Assembly: GCF_014199395.1 (NCBI RefSeq)
Contig: NZ_JACIJM010000006.1
Coordinates: 1-64,000, forward strand
Origin: Yoonia ponticola
GTDB taxonomy: Bacteria > Pseudomonadota > Alphaproteobacteria > Rhodobacterales > Rhodobacteraceae
Direction: 5' to 3'
Length of the DNA stretch: 64,000 nt
Position 1 is the first letter of the stretch. Each line of letters begins with the position of its first letter. Made by a program: the position numbers and the translations under genes. Positions 33,854 through 43,297 of this stretch are shown here, piece after piece. The notes under the pieces were generated by a model that worked only from the letters and a program-made list of their open reading frames with translations, was not told the DNA's origin and ran no database searches.

Positions 33854-34885
33854 TTAAAACTCCGACAAATACGCGACGAGAATATCCAGCGCGGCCTGTA
33901 GATCGCCCTTTTCGATCATCTCGGTCACCGTGTGGATATAACGTGTGCCCACAACAATCCCGACAGCCCGCGCACCGGCGGCGGCTTGCTGTGCGGCGGC
34001 ACCGTCTTGGCCACCAGCCGCAAGCATCGTGCGTTGGAACGGAATGCCCTTGGCGATCGCCAGCGCCTCGATGTCCTTGACCAGACCGCGATCCGCGATG
34101 AACGAACTGTCGCGCACGTGCAGCCCAAACCCTTGGCCCTGCGTCGTGGTCGCGTCCTTTTCAGGAATGCCCGGCGTGTCACAGGCCAGCGTCGTATCCA
34201 CGCCAATGCCGATGTCAGGCTGCACTGCAAAGGCTGCGGTTTTCCCGCCGCGCAATCCGACTTCTTCCTGACAAGTGAACACAACATGCAGCTCGGCACC
34301 GCGCCCCTTGTCACCAAGCGCACGCATCGCCTCGATCCCCAGCCAGCAGGCAATGCGGTTATCCAGCGCCTTTGACACGATCTTGTCGCCGATCTCGATG
34401 AACGGCTCTTCCATGACGACAAAATCGCCGACCTTGATCACATCATGCGCCTTTTTGCCCATGCCCAGATCCACAAAGAAGTCACCCAATTCCGGCACTT
34501 TCTTACGATCCTCAGGCGAGGCAATATGCACAGGCTTGCCACCGGGGTTCATCACGCCAAGGTAATCGCCATCATCGGTGCACACACGCACACGGCGCGA
34601 GAACAAATTGCGCGGATCAAAGCCCCCGACGGGGTTCAAATACAGATAGCCGTCTTTGCTGATGTGACTGACAAGAAAGCCGATTTCGTCCATGTGACAG
34701 AGCAGCATAATCTTGGTCGGATTTTCGCCAGCCCCGCTGCGTTTGCACAGCAGCGACCCCATCGCGTCAGTTTTCACCTCGTCAAACAGCCCATCAATTT
34801 CGGCTGTGATCAGATCACGCACACGGTGCTCATTGCCAGGCACGCCGGGGGTTTCACATAGGGTTTTCAGCAGGTCGAGGTTCAT
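33854..34885 (-). CDS. M42-family metallo-aminopeptidase
   Basis: I chose ATG 34885 (MNLDLLKTLCETPGVPGNEH); the frame upstream to 35173 is not family-like. The 343-residue protein has M42 metal ligands: His64 in LLCHMDEIGF, Asp in ALDNRIACWLG, Glu-Glu in TCQEEVGLRGG, and the Asp of GVDTTLACDTPG, with a final His in RYIHTVTEMI. M42 enzymes are dodecameric, Zn- or Co-dependent aminopeptidases that digest peptides in the cytosol. The exact specificity is unknown. It converges with the UbiK-type gene. Confidence 0.88.
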   Translation of the reverse strand: MNLDLLKTLCETPGVPGNEHRVRDLITAEIDGLFDEVKTDAMGSLLCKRSGAGENPTKIMLLCHMDEIGFLVSHISKDGYLYLNPVGGFDPRNLFSRRVRVCTDDGDYLGVMNPGGKPVHIASPEDRKKVPELGDFFVDLGMGKKAHDVIKVGDFVVMEEPFIEIGDKIVSKALDNRIACWLGIEAMRALGDKGRGAELHVVFTCQEEVGLRGGKTAAFAVQPDIGIGVDTTLACDTPGIPEKDATTTQGQGFGLHVRDSSFIADRGLVKDIEALAIAKGIPFQRTMLAAGGQDGAAAQQAAAGARAVGIVVGTRYIHTVTEMIEKGDLQAALDILVAYLSEF

Positions 34886-34981
34886 CAGAGGCTCCGTATC
34901 AATGTTGCGATAAATGTGATGGGCGGGGGTGGCAAAGGCAAGCCGCTTATCGGTAAACACTTTGACAAAACGAAAGTGTGT

Positions 34982-35647
34982 ATGATGACCCAAGCTGATA
35001 TTTTCGCCCCCTATGCCGACATGGCGCAAGACCTGTTGCCGCATGCCTGTGACAAGGCAGATGACGGGTCGCATGACATGGCACATATCGCGCGGGTCTG
35101 GGCAAATGCGCAGAAAATTCATGCGGTTGAGGGCGGCAATGGGCGCGTTCTCTGTGCTGCCGTCATCTTGCACGATTGCATTTCCCTTGAAAAAGATGCG
35201 GACGACAGATCACAAGGATCGCGATTGGCGGCGGACAAGGCTCAAGGCGTTTTAACCACGCTGGGCTGGACGGCTGATGACATCGCCGCCGTTGCTCATG
35301 CGATCACAGCACATAGCTTTTCCGCGAATGTGACGCCAACAACGCTTGAAGCGCAAATCTTGCAAGATGCGGACAGGCTCGATGCGATTGGGTTGGTTGG
35401 TGTGGCGCGGTGTTTTTATGTGGCGGGGCGCATGGGCTCGGGCCTGTACGATCCGGCTGATCCGCAGGCGCAGCATCGTGCGTTGGACGACAAAAGCTTT
35501 GCAATCGACCATTTCGAGACCAAACTACTGACGCTCGCAGAGGGTTTCCAGACCCAAGCGGGAAGAGATATGGCGCAAACGCGACATCAGGCGCTTTTGG
35601 CGTTTCGGGACGGTTTCTTTGACGAGATCGGTGTCGCGGCGCGTTAA
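34982..35647 (+). CDS. HD-domain phosphohydrolase
   Basis: I chose ATG 34982 (MMTQADIFAPYADMAQ); the frame from 34916 adds a Gly-rich sequence that is not family-like. The 221-residue protein has HD-domain features: SHDMAHIARVW (first His), AAVILHDCISLEKD (the HD pair) and a downstream Asp in ILQDADRLDAIGLVG. It resembles the YedJ-type HD proteins, which dephosphorylate nucleotides or nucleotide-like phosphates with a metal ion. The substrate is unknown. It is divergent from the M42 peptidase gene. Confidence 0.83.
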   Translation: MMTQADIFAPYADMAQDLLPHACDKADDGSHDMAHIARVWANAQKIHAVEGGNGRVLCAAVILHDCISLEKDADDRSQGSRLAADKAQGVLTTLGWTADDIAAVAHAITAHSFSANVTPTTLEAQILQDADRLDAIGLVGVARCFYVAGRMGSGLYDPADPQAQHRALDDKSFAIDHFETKLLTLAEGFQTQAGRDMAQTRHQALLAFRDGFFDEIGVAAR

Positions 35648-35843
35648 CCTTTTGAAAAATACAGAGTTCTCCACAGTTTTCTGCGGCGCATTTCTACTTA
35701 TCCCCAAGAAACGACTTTACAGGTAAGGACTTGTAAAGCACCATATGTCGTAGGGTCAGATAACAATAATACTGATCCTAGAGCAGTCACATAGCGGTTG
35801 GGTCGCTGCCACGTCCCGCTGCCAGACAGGCGAGGCGCGACAC

Positions 35844-36347
35844 ATGGCACTTTCAGAGCACTACCTTGAAACGGATGATCTGCATCCGATTGATTTGGTC
35901 GAATATGTCGCCGAACACCATGATTGGCAGTTTGACCGCATCCACGACGACCAGATTGCAATGTCGGTCGACGCGCAGTGGCGGACCTACGCGATCACCG
36001 TGGCGTGGAACGCAGAAGACGAAACGCTGCGTCTGATCTGCACCTACGAGATGGAGCCGCCAGCCAAGCGGGTGCCTGCGCTTTACGAAGCGTTAAACAC
36101 GATTAACGATATGTGCTGGGCCGGATCGTTCTCTTGGTGGGGCGATGAACAGATGATGGTTTACCGCTACGGCCTTGTTTTGGCTGGCGATCAGGCGCCG
36201 TCAGCGGAACAGGTAGACACCATGATCGGTGCGGCCATCGCCAGTTGCGAACGGTTTTACCCAGCGATCCAATTGGTGACATGGGCCGAACGTAGCCCCA
36301 AAGACGCCGTGCAAATCGCGATCGCGGAAACCTACGGGCGGGCCTGA
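35844..36347 (+). CDS. YbjN-domain protein
   Basis: This 167-residue protein matches YbjN (sensory-transduction-like) proteins: MALSEHYLETDDLHPIDLVE, WQFDRIHDDQIAMSVDAQW, and a conserved PALYEALNTINDMCWAGSFS region. The fold resembles type III secretion chaperones, and E. coli YbjN affects motility and stress responses. There are no catalytic motifs. It stands alone; the recurring palindrome at 36365 separates it from the convergent aminotransferase gene. The 196-bp gap upstream shows nothing recognised. Confidence 0.83.
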   Translation: MALSEHYLETDDLHPIDLVEYVAEHHDWQFDRIHDDQIAMSVDAQWRTYAITVAWNAEDETLRLICTYEMEPPAKRVPALYEALNTINDMCWAGSFSWWGDEQMMVYRYGLVLAGDQAPSAEQVDTMIGAAIASCERFYPAIQLVTWAERSPKDAVQIAIAETYGRA

Positions 36348-36364
36348 ACACCCGCGCCGCAGTT

Positions 36365-36384
36365 CGATTTTTCACGAAAAATCG
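36365..36384. terminator. Recurrent palindrome between convergent genes
   Basis: CGATTTTTCACGAAAAATCG is identical to 22361-22380. The 8-bp stem with T-rich and A-rich arms can form terminator-like RNA in both directions between the YbjN gene and the aminotransferase gene. Confidence 0.65.
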
Positions 36385-36389
36385 CGGCC

Positions 36390-37568
36390 TTACGCCGCCG
36401 CTTTGGCCGTGGCATGGGTCACGGCAGCAATCAACACCTCTGCCACCGCGTCGCATTCCATTAAGGTTAACCGCGCAGGCAAACGCACATCGCAAGCGAT
36501 CATCAGCATCGCGCGGGTCATCGGCAAATCAGGTGTTTCACCTAAGAAATTCCAGTTCCAAAACGCCCGTGCATTATCCGCTGAGCGGCCAAAAATCTGA
36601 ACATTCAGACCCGCAACCTTCGTGCTCGCCTGAAACGCCTCCACCTGCGCTTCGGTCATGTTAACCATATTAAACTGGATGGAATCCGGCGCGCGGACTT
36701 CTGCGTCCAATGGAGCAGGCACTTGCAAATGCGGATGGCCATTCAGCAAGCCCGCCACATGATCGTGATTACGTCGTCCATCCCTAACCCGTTGATCCAG
36801 CGCAGCTAATTGCGGGCGGATCAAAGCAGCGGACAACGTATTCAGGCGTAAATTATACAACGGCAACTGGTTCTGCCAGGTTTCAAACGGCGTGTGCAAA
36901 ACAGGGTGCTTGCGCCAATTATGTTCATACGCGCCCGACATAATAATCGCTTTCGCGACCAATTCGGCGTCATCAGTAACCATGATTCCGCCTTCACCGG
37001 CGTTCAACATCTTATAGGATTGAAAACTGAAACAGCCGATCTTGCCAATCGTCCCGATATTCCGTCCATGCCACGTTGTCCCCAGACTATGCGCCGCGTC
37101 CTCGATCACAGGCGTGCCAGCGGCATCACACAGCGCCATAATCGCGTCCATATCAGACGTATGACCGCGCATATGGCTGATGATCACAGCATCAACGCTG
37201 GGTAGTTTGGCTGCGAAATCATCTATATTTATTCGGTAGTTATCGCCACATTCGCACAACACAGGCACGCAATCCGCATGGACAACAGACGATGGCACGG
37301 CGGCAAAGGTAAACGCGGGGATCAAAACACGCGCGTCACGCGGCAGGCCAAGCGCCTTGAGCGACAAAAACAGCGCCGCCGAACATGACGACACCGCCAA
37401 CGCGTAGGTGCTGCCCAACTTTGCCGCGAACTCTGCTTCCAATAATGCCACCGGAGATTGCTCGGAAGTATAGCGAAATAAATCGCCCGTCTCGAGAATG
37501 CGCGTGACCTCGGCCATCGCGGCGGCGGGGATCGGTTCAGCTTGGGTCAGATTTGGCAGGACTGTCAT
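36390..37568 (-). CDS. DegT/DnrJ/EryC1/StrS-family PLP aminotransferase
   Basis: This 392-residue fold-type I PLP enzyme has the Schiff-base Lys186 in SFQSYKMLNAGEGG, the Asp of VIEDAAHSLG and the substrate-pocket SSCSAALFLSLKALG. Relatives transfer amino groups to keto sugars or cyclitols. No other sugar-nucleotide or polysaccharide genes are near, so its usual role is not supported by context. The adjacent amine cluster raises the alternative that it acts on an amino compound there, but it is separated from that cluster by 72 bp and may be independent. Confidence 0.8.
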   Translation of the reverse strand: MTVLPNLTQAEPIPAAAMAEVTRILETGDLFRYTSEQSPVALLEAEFAAKLGSTYALAVSSCSAALFLSLKALGLPRDARVLIPAFTFAAVPSSVVHADCVPVLCECGDNYRINIDDFAAKLPSVDAVIISHMRGHTSDMDAIMALCDAAGTPVIEDAAHSLGTTWHGRNIGTIGKIGCFSFQSYKMLNAGEGGIMVTDDAELVAKAIIMSGAYEHNWRKHPVLHTPFETWQNQLPLYNLRLNTLSAALIRPQLAALDQRVRDGRRNHDHVAGLLNGHPHLQVPAPLDAEVRAPDSIQFNMVNMTEAQVEAFQASTKVAGLNVQIFGRSADNARAFWNWNFLGETPDLPMTRAMLMIACDVRLPARLTLMECDAVAEVLIAAVTHATAKAAA

Positions 37569-37640
37569 GATTTCACCTTTTCCGAATGTATATTTCGGAA
37601 ATTGCTAACATGTCAGCCATGTCATTTCTATGACTGTGAT

Positions 37641-38948
37641 CTACAATCCGAATTTTTCGCGCAAAATGTTCCAAGTCAGAAACAACTGCAGTAATGGCCG
37701 ACCCAATGCTGGACCGCCAGGAAATGCGGGGGCGGGCAGGGCGGATAACGTGTCGAAACGCGCGGCTTGGCCCGCGATCGCCTCTGCCATGACCTTGCCG
37801 CAAAGCCCCGACAGTGCCACGCCATGCCCCGTAAATCCGCCCGCTGACAGGGTGTTTTTGTCGATGCGTTGCACCGCCGGCAAGCCGGTCATCGTCACCC
37901 CCAACGTACCGCCCCACGCATAGTCGATTTTGACGTTTTCCAGTGTCGGAAACAGAGCAGTAAATCGCGGGCGCAGCATCGCGCCAATATCATCTGGAAA
38001 CGCAATGCTTGCACTCGCACGACCGCCAAACAGCAGACGGTTATCCTCGGACATACGGTAGTAATTGACGAAATATTTGCTATCTTCGACAGCTATATCT
38101 TTTTTGAGTATGTTATTTTGATCTTCATTCAAAGGGGCGGTTGCACAGATAAAACTATTAATTGGCATGATCGTCGCGGCGACCTTGCGTTCTAACCCCG
38201 CGATATATCCGTTTGTCGCTATGATCAGATGGTCCGCTTTGATCTGTCCTTTGCTGGTGCGCAGCGTTACTTTTGCACCCTTGTCGATGTGGTGCACGGC
38301 GCTGTTTTCATAGATCACAGCGCCCGCATTTTCCGCCGCTTTGGCCAGCCTCAGCGCATAGCGCAGCGGGTGAATATGCGCACCGCCCCAGTCAATCGTG
38401 CCGCCGTCATACAGGGGCGACGCGACCACATCGGCAAAGTCATCGCGACCGTAGGTTTTGATCTGATCGTAGCCGTAAGTGTCCTGCAAAAAGCGCGCGT
38501 CGTCATGATGTGCAGCGCGTTCTTTTGCCGAATAACAGCCGTGCGCAATGCCCGATTTATACTGTGCGTCAGGCGAAAATGCGGCGCAATTATCGGCGAC
38601 ATCCGTTTTCGCCTCTTGCGTCAAATTCCAAAGGTCGCGGGCAACACCGGCACCCAACTTCTTGGTTAACAGCCGTTGCGGCGCGTTATAACCCGATGCG
38701 ACTTGGCCGCCGTTCCGCCCCGACGCACCAAAGCCCGCGCGATGCGCTTCTAGCACAATCACAGATAGACCTTTGGCGGCCAACACCCGCGCAGCAGTCA
38801 GCCCAGTATATCCCGCGCCAATGATGCAAACATCAGCCGATTGCTCGCCACGCAAATTAGGTCGCAATGGCGGCGGATCAACCGTCGCGGCATACCAAGA
38901 CGCCGGAAATTCCCCCTGACGGTCGTTGCGCGTCAGTGGGCTTGTCAT
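37641..38948 (-). CDS. FAD-dependent amine oxidoreductase, PuuB-like
   Basis: I chose ATG 38948, overlapping the stop of the upstream synthetase by 4 bp (ATGA). The 435-residue DAO-family flavoprotein starts with ASWYAATVDPPPLRPNLRGE, has the FAD Rossmann loop CIIGAGYTGLTAAR (41-54) and the family block FGASGRNGGQVASGY. It ends in YAWGGTLGVTMTGLPAVQR and AGGFTGHGVALS. The best-known relative is gamma-glutamylputrescine oxidase. Coupling to glutamine synthetase-like genes supports oxidation of a gamma-glutamylated amine to its aldehyde. The matching aldehyde dehydrogenase is not in the window. Confidence 0.82.
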   Translation of the reverse strand: MTSPLTRNDRQGEFPASWYAATVDPPPLRPNLRGEQSADVCIIGAGYTGLTAARVLAAKGLSVIVLEAHRAGFGASGRNGGQVASGYNAPQRLLTKKLGAGVARDLWNLTQEAKTDVADNCAAFSPDAQYKSGIAHGCYSAKERAAHHDDARFLQDTYGYDQIKTYGRDDFADVVASPLYDGGTIDWGGAHIHPLRYALRLAKAAENAGAVIYENSAVHHIDKGAKVTLRTSKGQIKADHLIIATNGYIAGLERKVAATIMPINSFICATAPLNEDQNNILKKDIAVEDSKYFVNYYRMSEDNRLLFGGRASASIAFPDDIGAMLRPRFTALFPTLENVKIDYAWGGTLGVTMTGLPAVQRIDKNTLSAGGFTGHGVALSGLCGKVMAEAIAGQAARFDTLSALPAPAFPGGPALGRPLLQLFLTWNILREKFGL

Positions 38949-40297
38949 ACGTTCAGCAACAAATGCTCGCGTTCCCAAGGGCTGATAACCTGCAGAAATT
39001 CGTTATATTCCGTGCGCTTAACAATGGAATACACACGAGAAAAGTCATGCCCCATGATGTCGTGAATGTCAGTTGCTTCGTCGAACAGGTCCAACGCGGC
39101 ATACAGCCCTTGAGGAATGTCATCTTCGCCATCATATGCGTCGCCCGCGTAAATCTCGCCCGGCTTGGTGGCGTTCATCATCCCTAAATACCCGCAAGCC
39201 AACGATGCTGCGATGCACAAGTAAGGGTTGCAATCCATACCTGCCAGACGGTTTTCAACGCGTCGCGCAGCAGGGTCCGACAGTGGTACACGAATGCCGG
39301 TCGTGCGGTTATCGCGTCCCCATTCAAGGTTAATTGGCGCGGCATGATCCCGGACATAACGCCGATAACTATTCACGTAGGGGGCCATCACGGCGATGAC
39401 ATTCGGCAGGTTCTGTTGAAGACCACCGATAAAATGCATGAATTCGGGCGTCTCGCTGCCGTCGTCGGCGGTAAAGATGTTTTTACCATTTTCGTCTAAC
39501 ACCGAATGATGAATATGCATGGCACTGCCCGGTTCACCTTCGATCGGTTTGGCCATGAATGTGGCGAAACAATCGTGCTTTAGTGCGGCTTCCTTTATCA
39601 GCCGTTTAAAGAAGAAAACCTCGTCGGCCAGCTTCACCGGATCGCCGTGCAAAAGGTTAATTTCTAGCTGACCAGCACCGCCCTCTTGGGTAATGCCGTC
39701 GATCTCGAAACCTTGAATTTCAGCGTATTCGTAAATGTCGTCGATCACCGGACCAAAGTCGTCGACGGCGGTCATCGAATAGGCTTGCCGCCCAGCGACG
39801 GGACGACCCGTCCGTCCCATCATAGGCTCAATTTTCATCGCGGGATCAGTGTTCCGCGCGACCAAAAAGAACTCCATCTCGGGTGCGACAACAGGCGTCC
39901 AACCTTGTTCTTTGTATTTAGCAAGGACGTGTTTCAAAACGTTGCGCGGCGAGAAACCAATGGGTTCGCCGTTGGTGCGATACGCGTCGTGAATGACCTG
40001 CAACGTGCCATCTGTTGTCCACGGCGCAGCTGTCGCTGTACTCAAATCTGGGCGCAGGAACATGTCTGGCTCTGTAAAACCTGTAGGGCCAGCAGCCTCG
40101 CCCCAATCACCTGTAATCGTTTGGAAAAATATCGATTCGGGCAGGTGAAAATATTCTTGCTTTTCCCATTTTGCCGCCGGCACAGCCTTGCCGCGTGCGA
40201 TGCCGGGCAGGTCACCAATGACACATTCGACCTCGTCCAGTCGGTTCTGTTCAAGATAGGTTTTTGCGGCGTCAGGAAGCGCGTCAATCCAGCTCAT
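38945..40297 (-). CDS. Glutamine synthetase-family ligase (PuuA-like gamma-glutamylamine synthetase)
   Basis: This 450-residue GS homologue has the N-terminal beta-grasp (VECVIGDLPGIARGKAVPAA) and ATP-binding catalytic blocks: EMEFFLVAR, EGGAGQLEINLLHGDP, GSAMHIHHSVLDENGK and RRVENRLAGMDCNPYL. It lacks the C-terminal adenylylation motif of GlnA, so it is not the main nitrogen-assimilating enzyme. PuuA-like enzymes join glutamate to putrescine or another amine. It is coupled to the oxidase downstream and the amidotransferase upstream (4-bp ATGA overlaps). Confidence 0.86.
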   Translation of the reverse strand: MSWIDALPDAAKTYLEQNRLDEVECVIGDLPGIARGKAVPAAKWEKQEYFHLPESIFFQTITGDWGEAAGPTGFTEPDMFLRPDLSTATAAPWTTDGTLQVIHDAYRTNGEPIGFSPRNVLKHVLAKYKEQGWTPVVAPEMEFFLVARNTDPAMKIEPMMGRTGRPVAGRQAYSMTAVDDFGPVIDDIYEYAEIQGFEIDGITQEGGAGQLEINLLHGDPVKLADEVFFFKRLIKEAALKHDCFATFMAKPIEGEPGSAMHIHHSVLDENGKNIFTADDGSETPEFMHFIGGLQQNLPNVIAVMAPYVNSYRRYVRDHAAPINLEWGRDNRTTGIRVPLSDPAARRVENRLAGMDCNPYLCIAASLACGYLGMMNATKPGEIYAGDAYDGEDDIPQGLYAALDLFDEATDIHDIMGHDFSRVYSIVKRTEYNEFLQVISPWEREHLLLNV

Positions 40298-40977
40298 GCG
40301 ATGGACCTTTCTTTAAAAAATGTGCCGATTTGGCGCGCCAGCACGTCAGAATGAACCGGTGCGTTGACCGACGCACGCGCCGCGTCCAGCAATGTGTCAG
40401 GCACATTGCCGGGGCCGCGATGCGTCGCGAGGCCTGTAATAAATGCGCCGTCAAATTCTGGATGTGCTTGCACGGTGAATGCTTTTTTACCGTAGATCAG
40501 CGCAGCATTTTCGCAAAAATCATTGCGGCCTACGACGGTCGCACCTTCGGGTAACGTCACCACTTGATCTTGGTGCCAGGCGTTCAAGTGCACGGTTTCG
40601 CCTTGCCAGTCATAGGTTTGACGGCCCACGGCCCAGCCGTTTTTGAACTTTTCAACCTTACCGCCCAAGGCTTGCGCGATGATCTGATGGCCAAAGCAAA
40701 TCCCGACCAACGGTAGGTCCGCGGCGTAGATATCGCGGACCAAATCTTCGAGCGGCGCGATGAACGCATGGTCCTCGTAAGCGCCGTGTTTCGAGCCGGT
40801 GATTAACCAACCGTCCGCCGCGTCAGGCCCGCTTGGGAACTGCATGTCGACGACACTATATTTAGCAAATTCAAAGTCTTGCCCTTGCAGCAGGGTGACG
40901 AATAAATCTGCGTAATTGCCTGCCTCCCCTAAGATTTCCTTAGGGGAATGTCCCGCCTGTAGGATGCCGATTTTCAT
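40294..40977 (-). CDS. Class I glutamine amidotransferase-like protein
   Basis: I chose ATG 40977 (MKIGILQAGHSPKEILGEAG). The 227-residue GMP synthase-type GATase has the nucleophile Cys in LVGICFGHQIIAQALGG (about 98-114) and the catalytic His in TVQAHPEFDG. A GATase domain without a synthase partner suggests gamma-glutamyl hydrolysis, analogous to PuuD but of a different family. It lies between two GS-like genes and overlaps the first by 4 bp, which places it in gamma-glutamylamine metabolism. Confidence 0.83.
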   Translation of the reverse strand: MKIGILQAGHSPKEILGEAGNYADLFVTLLQGQDFEFAKYSVVDMQFPSGPDAADGWLITGSKHGAYEDHAFIAPLEDLVRDIYAADLPLVGICFGHQIIAQALGGKVEKFKNGWAVGRQTYDWQGETVHLNAWHQDQVVTLPEGATVVGRNDFCENAALIYGKKAFTVQAHPEFDGAFITGLATHRGPGNVPDTLLDAARASVNAPVHSDVLARQIGTFFKERSIA

Positions 40978-41052
40978 GGTGTGCCTGTGGGTTGTGTTGC
41001 GCATATCGTAGTCGGCGAAAATGGGCACGGCAAGAGGCCGCACCCATTCAGG

Positions 41053-42384
41053 TCAAACGGTATCGAGGTAAAGATCGAGCTGCTCTTCAGGGGTCAATTC
41101 GTTAAAGTTTAGCATTTCTTGCCGTTTGGTCAGCACGAAATTATCAACCAACATCGGATCAAAAATCCGGCGTGCAATCGCGCTTTTGTCGAAGGCTTCG
41201 ATCGCCTCGGCCCATGTACCGGGGACCTGCGGCAGGTCTTGGTCATAGGCGTTCCCGGTGATTGGCGGTCCCGGTTTCAGCTTGTCTTCGATCCCGATCA
41301 GGGCAGAGCCAAGAACGGCGGCGAGGAACAAATAAGGGTTAACATCGCCACCCGCGACACGGTGTTCAACGCGCCGTGCTTTCAGGCTACCACCGGGCAC
41401 GCGGATCGACGCGGTGCGGTTTTCGTAGGCCCAGCAAATGCCAGTCGGCGCATGCGAATTTGGCACAAGACGTTCGTAGGAATTGCCGTGAGGCGCGAAA
41501 ATCAGCGCCAAATCGGGGATACCCTTCAAACAACCAGCGATGGCGTTGTGCAGCAGTTCTGTGCCTTCAAACGTGTCGTTGGCCATCATGTTATTGCCCG
41601 CATCATCGATGATCGAGAAATGCGTATGTAGCCCGTTGCCTGCGTAATCTTCGTAAGGTTTCGCCATAAAACTGGCGGCCATGCCGTGGTTCCGCGCTAA
41701 TCCACGGACTAGCATCTTGAACAGCCATGCATCGTCAGCGGCCTTGAGCGCGTCTGGGACATGTTCGAGGTTAACCTCGAATTGGCCAGTGCCCGCTTCG
41801 GAAATCGCGGCCTCGGCGGGGATATCCATCAATTCGCAAGCGTCATAAAGATCGTTAAAGAATGCGTCAAAAGCATCCAAAGCCCGCAAGCTAAGGATTT
41901 CCGCACCGGGACGACGTTTCCCAGATTGCGGCGAACGTGGTTGCCTGATCTCGCGACCACTGTCGTCGATCAGGTAAAATTCCATCTCGGTCGCGGCAAC
42001 TGGGGTCAATCCTAGCGCCTTGTAGCGGGCGACGACATTGGCCAAGGCATGACGCGGATCACCCGCATAGGGTGTGCCATCTTCAGAATGCATCCAGACA
42101 GGGATCAGCGCAGAAGGGGCGGACAACCAAGGAATCGGCACATAGCCGCGCTCTGTTGGCAGCAGCAATCCATCAGGATCGCCGGTCTCGAACACCATTG
42201 GGCTATCGTCGATATCTTCGCCCCAAATATCGAGGTTCATCACGGATAGCGGAAAGCGCGTGCCTTCGGTTTCCAACTTTTCGGCAAAGCGGCGCGGGAC
42301 GCGCTTGCCGCGGGCTTGACCGTTTAGATCTGCGGCACCGCAGCGGACGTTTCTAACTTCGGGGTGATCGTGAAGCCAACTCAT
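41053..42384 (-). CDS. Second glutamine synthetase-family ligase
   Basis: I chose ATG 42384 (MSWLHDHPEVRNVRCGAADL). The 443-residue GS homologue carries EMEFYLIDDSGREIR, SEAGTGQFEVNLEHVPDAL, GNGLHTHFSIIDDAGN and RRVEHRVAGGDVNPYLF. It is clearly paralogous to the first ligase but divergent, so it probably ligates glutamate to a different amine or serves the same pathway at another step. It precedes the GATase by 75 bp on the same strand. Confidence 0.86.
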   Translation of the reverse strand: MSWLHDHPEVRNVRCGAADLNGQARGKRVPRRFAEKLETEGTRFPLSVMNLDIWGEDIDDSPMVFETGDPDGLLLPTERGYVPIPWLSAPSALIPVWMHSEDGTPYAGDPRHALANVVARYKALGLTPVAATEMEFYLIDDSGREIRQPRSPQSGKRRPGAEILSLRALDAFDAFFNDLYDACELMDIPAEAAISEAGTGQFEVNLEHVPDALKAADDAWLFKMLVRGLARNHGMAASFMAKPYEDYAGNGLHTHFSIIDDAGNNMMANDTFEGTELLHNAIAGCLKGIPDLALIFAPHGNSYERLVPNSHAPTGICWAYENRTASIRVPGGSLKARRVEHRVAGGDVNPYLFLAAVLGSALIGIEDKLKPGPPITGNAYDQDLPQVPGTWAEAIEAFDKSAIARRIFDPMLVDNFVLTKRQEMLNFNELTPEEQLDLYLDTV

Positions 42385-42490
42385 TTTGTGTTCTGGTCCT
42401 TGGCCCAAATTGGGTGGTTATGACCTTGTTTTACTGGACTTCGGATGTCTAAGCCAGTGGGAAACAGCGGCCGATATTTTGGTCGTAAGT

Positions 42491-43297
42491 TTAGCGAATA
42501 ATCTGTGGTCGAATGCGCAACCGCTTGCGGTTCGCAGATGGTAAATGGCGATTCAAACGGGCGTTAATCAGGCCGAAAATTCCAATCACACAGAGCGTCA
42601 TCAAAATGAAATACCCCGCCAAAATCGGATAGGGAATGAACGGGTTGAATGTCTTGTCAGCAAAATAGCTGGCGTAATACAGGGCGTCGCCGCGCTGTTG
42701 AAACGCTGGGAAACCCGCGAAGAACACAAGCGTCGTGGCGTGGAAAAGAAAGATCGCCTCATTGGTGTAGGCGGGCCACGCGAGGCGCAGCATCGTCGGC
42801 CAAATCACACGCTTAAAACGCGGCCAACCTGTCATGCCATAGGCGTCGGCGGCTTCGGTGTCGCCTTTAGGGATCGACTGTAACGCACCGTAGAAAATCT
42901 CGGCGGTATAGGCCGAAGTATTCAGCACAAGGACCACCAACGCGCCGAATGTGGCCGAGGTGAGAGGGCTGAAAATAGGGTAAACGCCTTTGAGCGACAG
43001 GAACAAAAAGTAGGCGAAAAAGAATTGAATAAACAGCGGTGAACCACGGAAAACAAAGATGAACCATTCGGCAGGCTTGCGGGCGTAGGGGCTAGGATTT
43101 GCCTTGCCCATGGCCACCAGCGTCGCGATGCAGAACCCGATCAGCAGCGCCAAAACGCCGAAATAGATGTTCCAGATCATGCCAGAGCCGATCAGCGTGA
43201 ATTGCTGACAAAGCGTAAAATCGCTGCGTGGTAACAGGCGTTCGCCGTAACCAATTGACCGGAACGCGTAGGTGGCGATGGTTTCATAACAGGTCAT
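42491..43297 (-). CDS. Amino acid-type ABC transporter permease (HisM-like)
   Basis: The 268-residue inner-membrane permease has about five helices and the binding-protein-dependent transport EAA loop EAADAYGMTGWPRFKRVIWP. An N-terminal periplasmic stretch holds RLLPRSDFTLCQQFTLIG. It starts at ATG 43297, overlapping the HisQ-like gene stop by 4 bp. With the partner permease it forms the membrane channel of a polar amino acid-type importer. The adjacent gamma-glutamylation genes suggest an amine, polyamine or amino acid as substrate. Confidence 0.88.
   Translation of the reverse strand: MTCYETIATYAFRSIGYGERLLPRSDFTLCQQFTLIGSGMIWNIYFGVLALLIGFCIATLVAMGKANPSPYARKPAEWFIFVFRGSPLFIQFFFAYFLFLSLKGVYPIFSPLTSATFGALVVLVLNTSAYTAEIFYGALQSIPKGDTEAADAYGMTGWPRFKRVIWPTMLRLAWPAYTNEAIFLFHATTLVFFAGFPAFQQRGDALYYASYFADKTFNPFIPYPILAGYFILMTLCVIGIFGLINARLNRHLPSANRKRLRIRPQIIR

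Noticed and set aside
36390-37568. Polysaccharide cluster around the DegT-type enzyme
   Set aside because: No glycosyltransferase or nucleotide-sugar gene lies near it.
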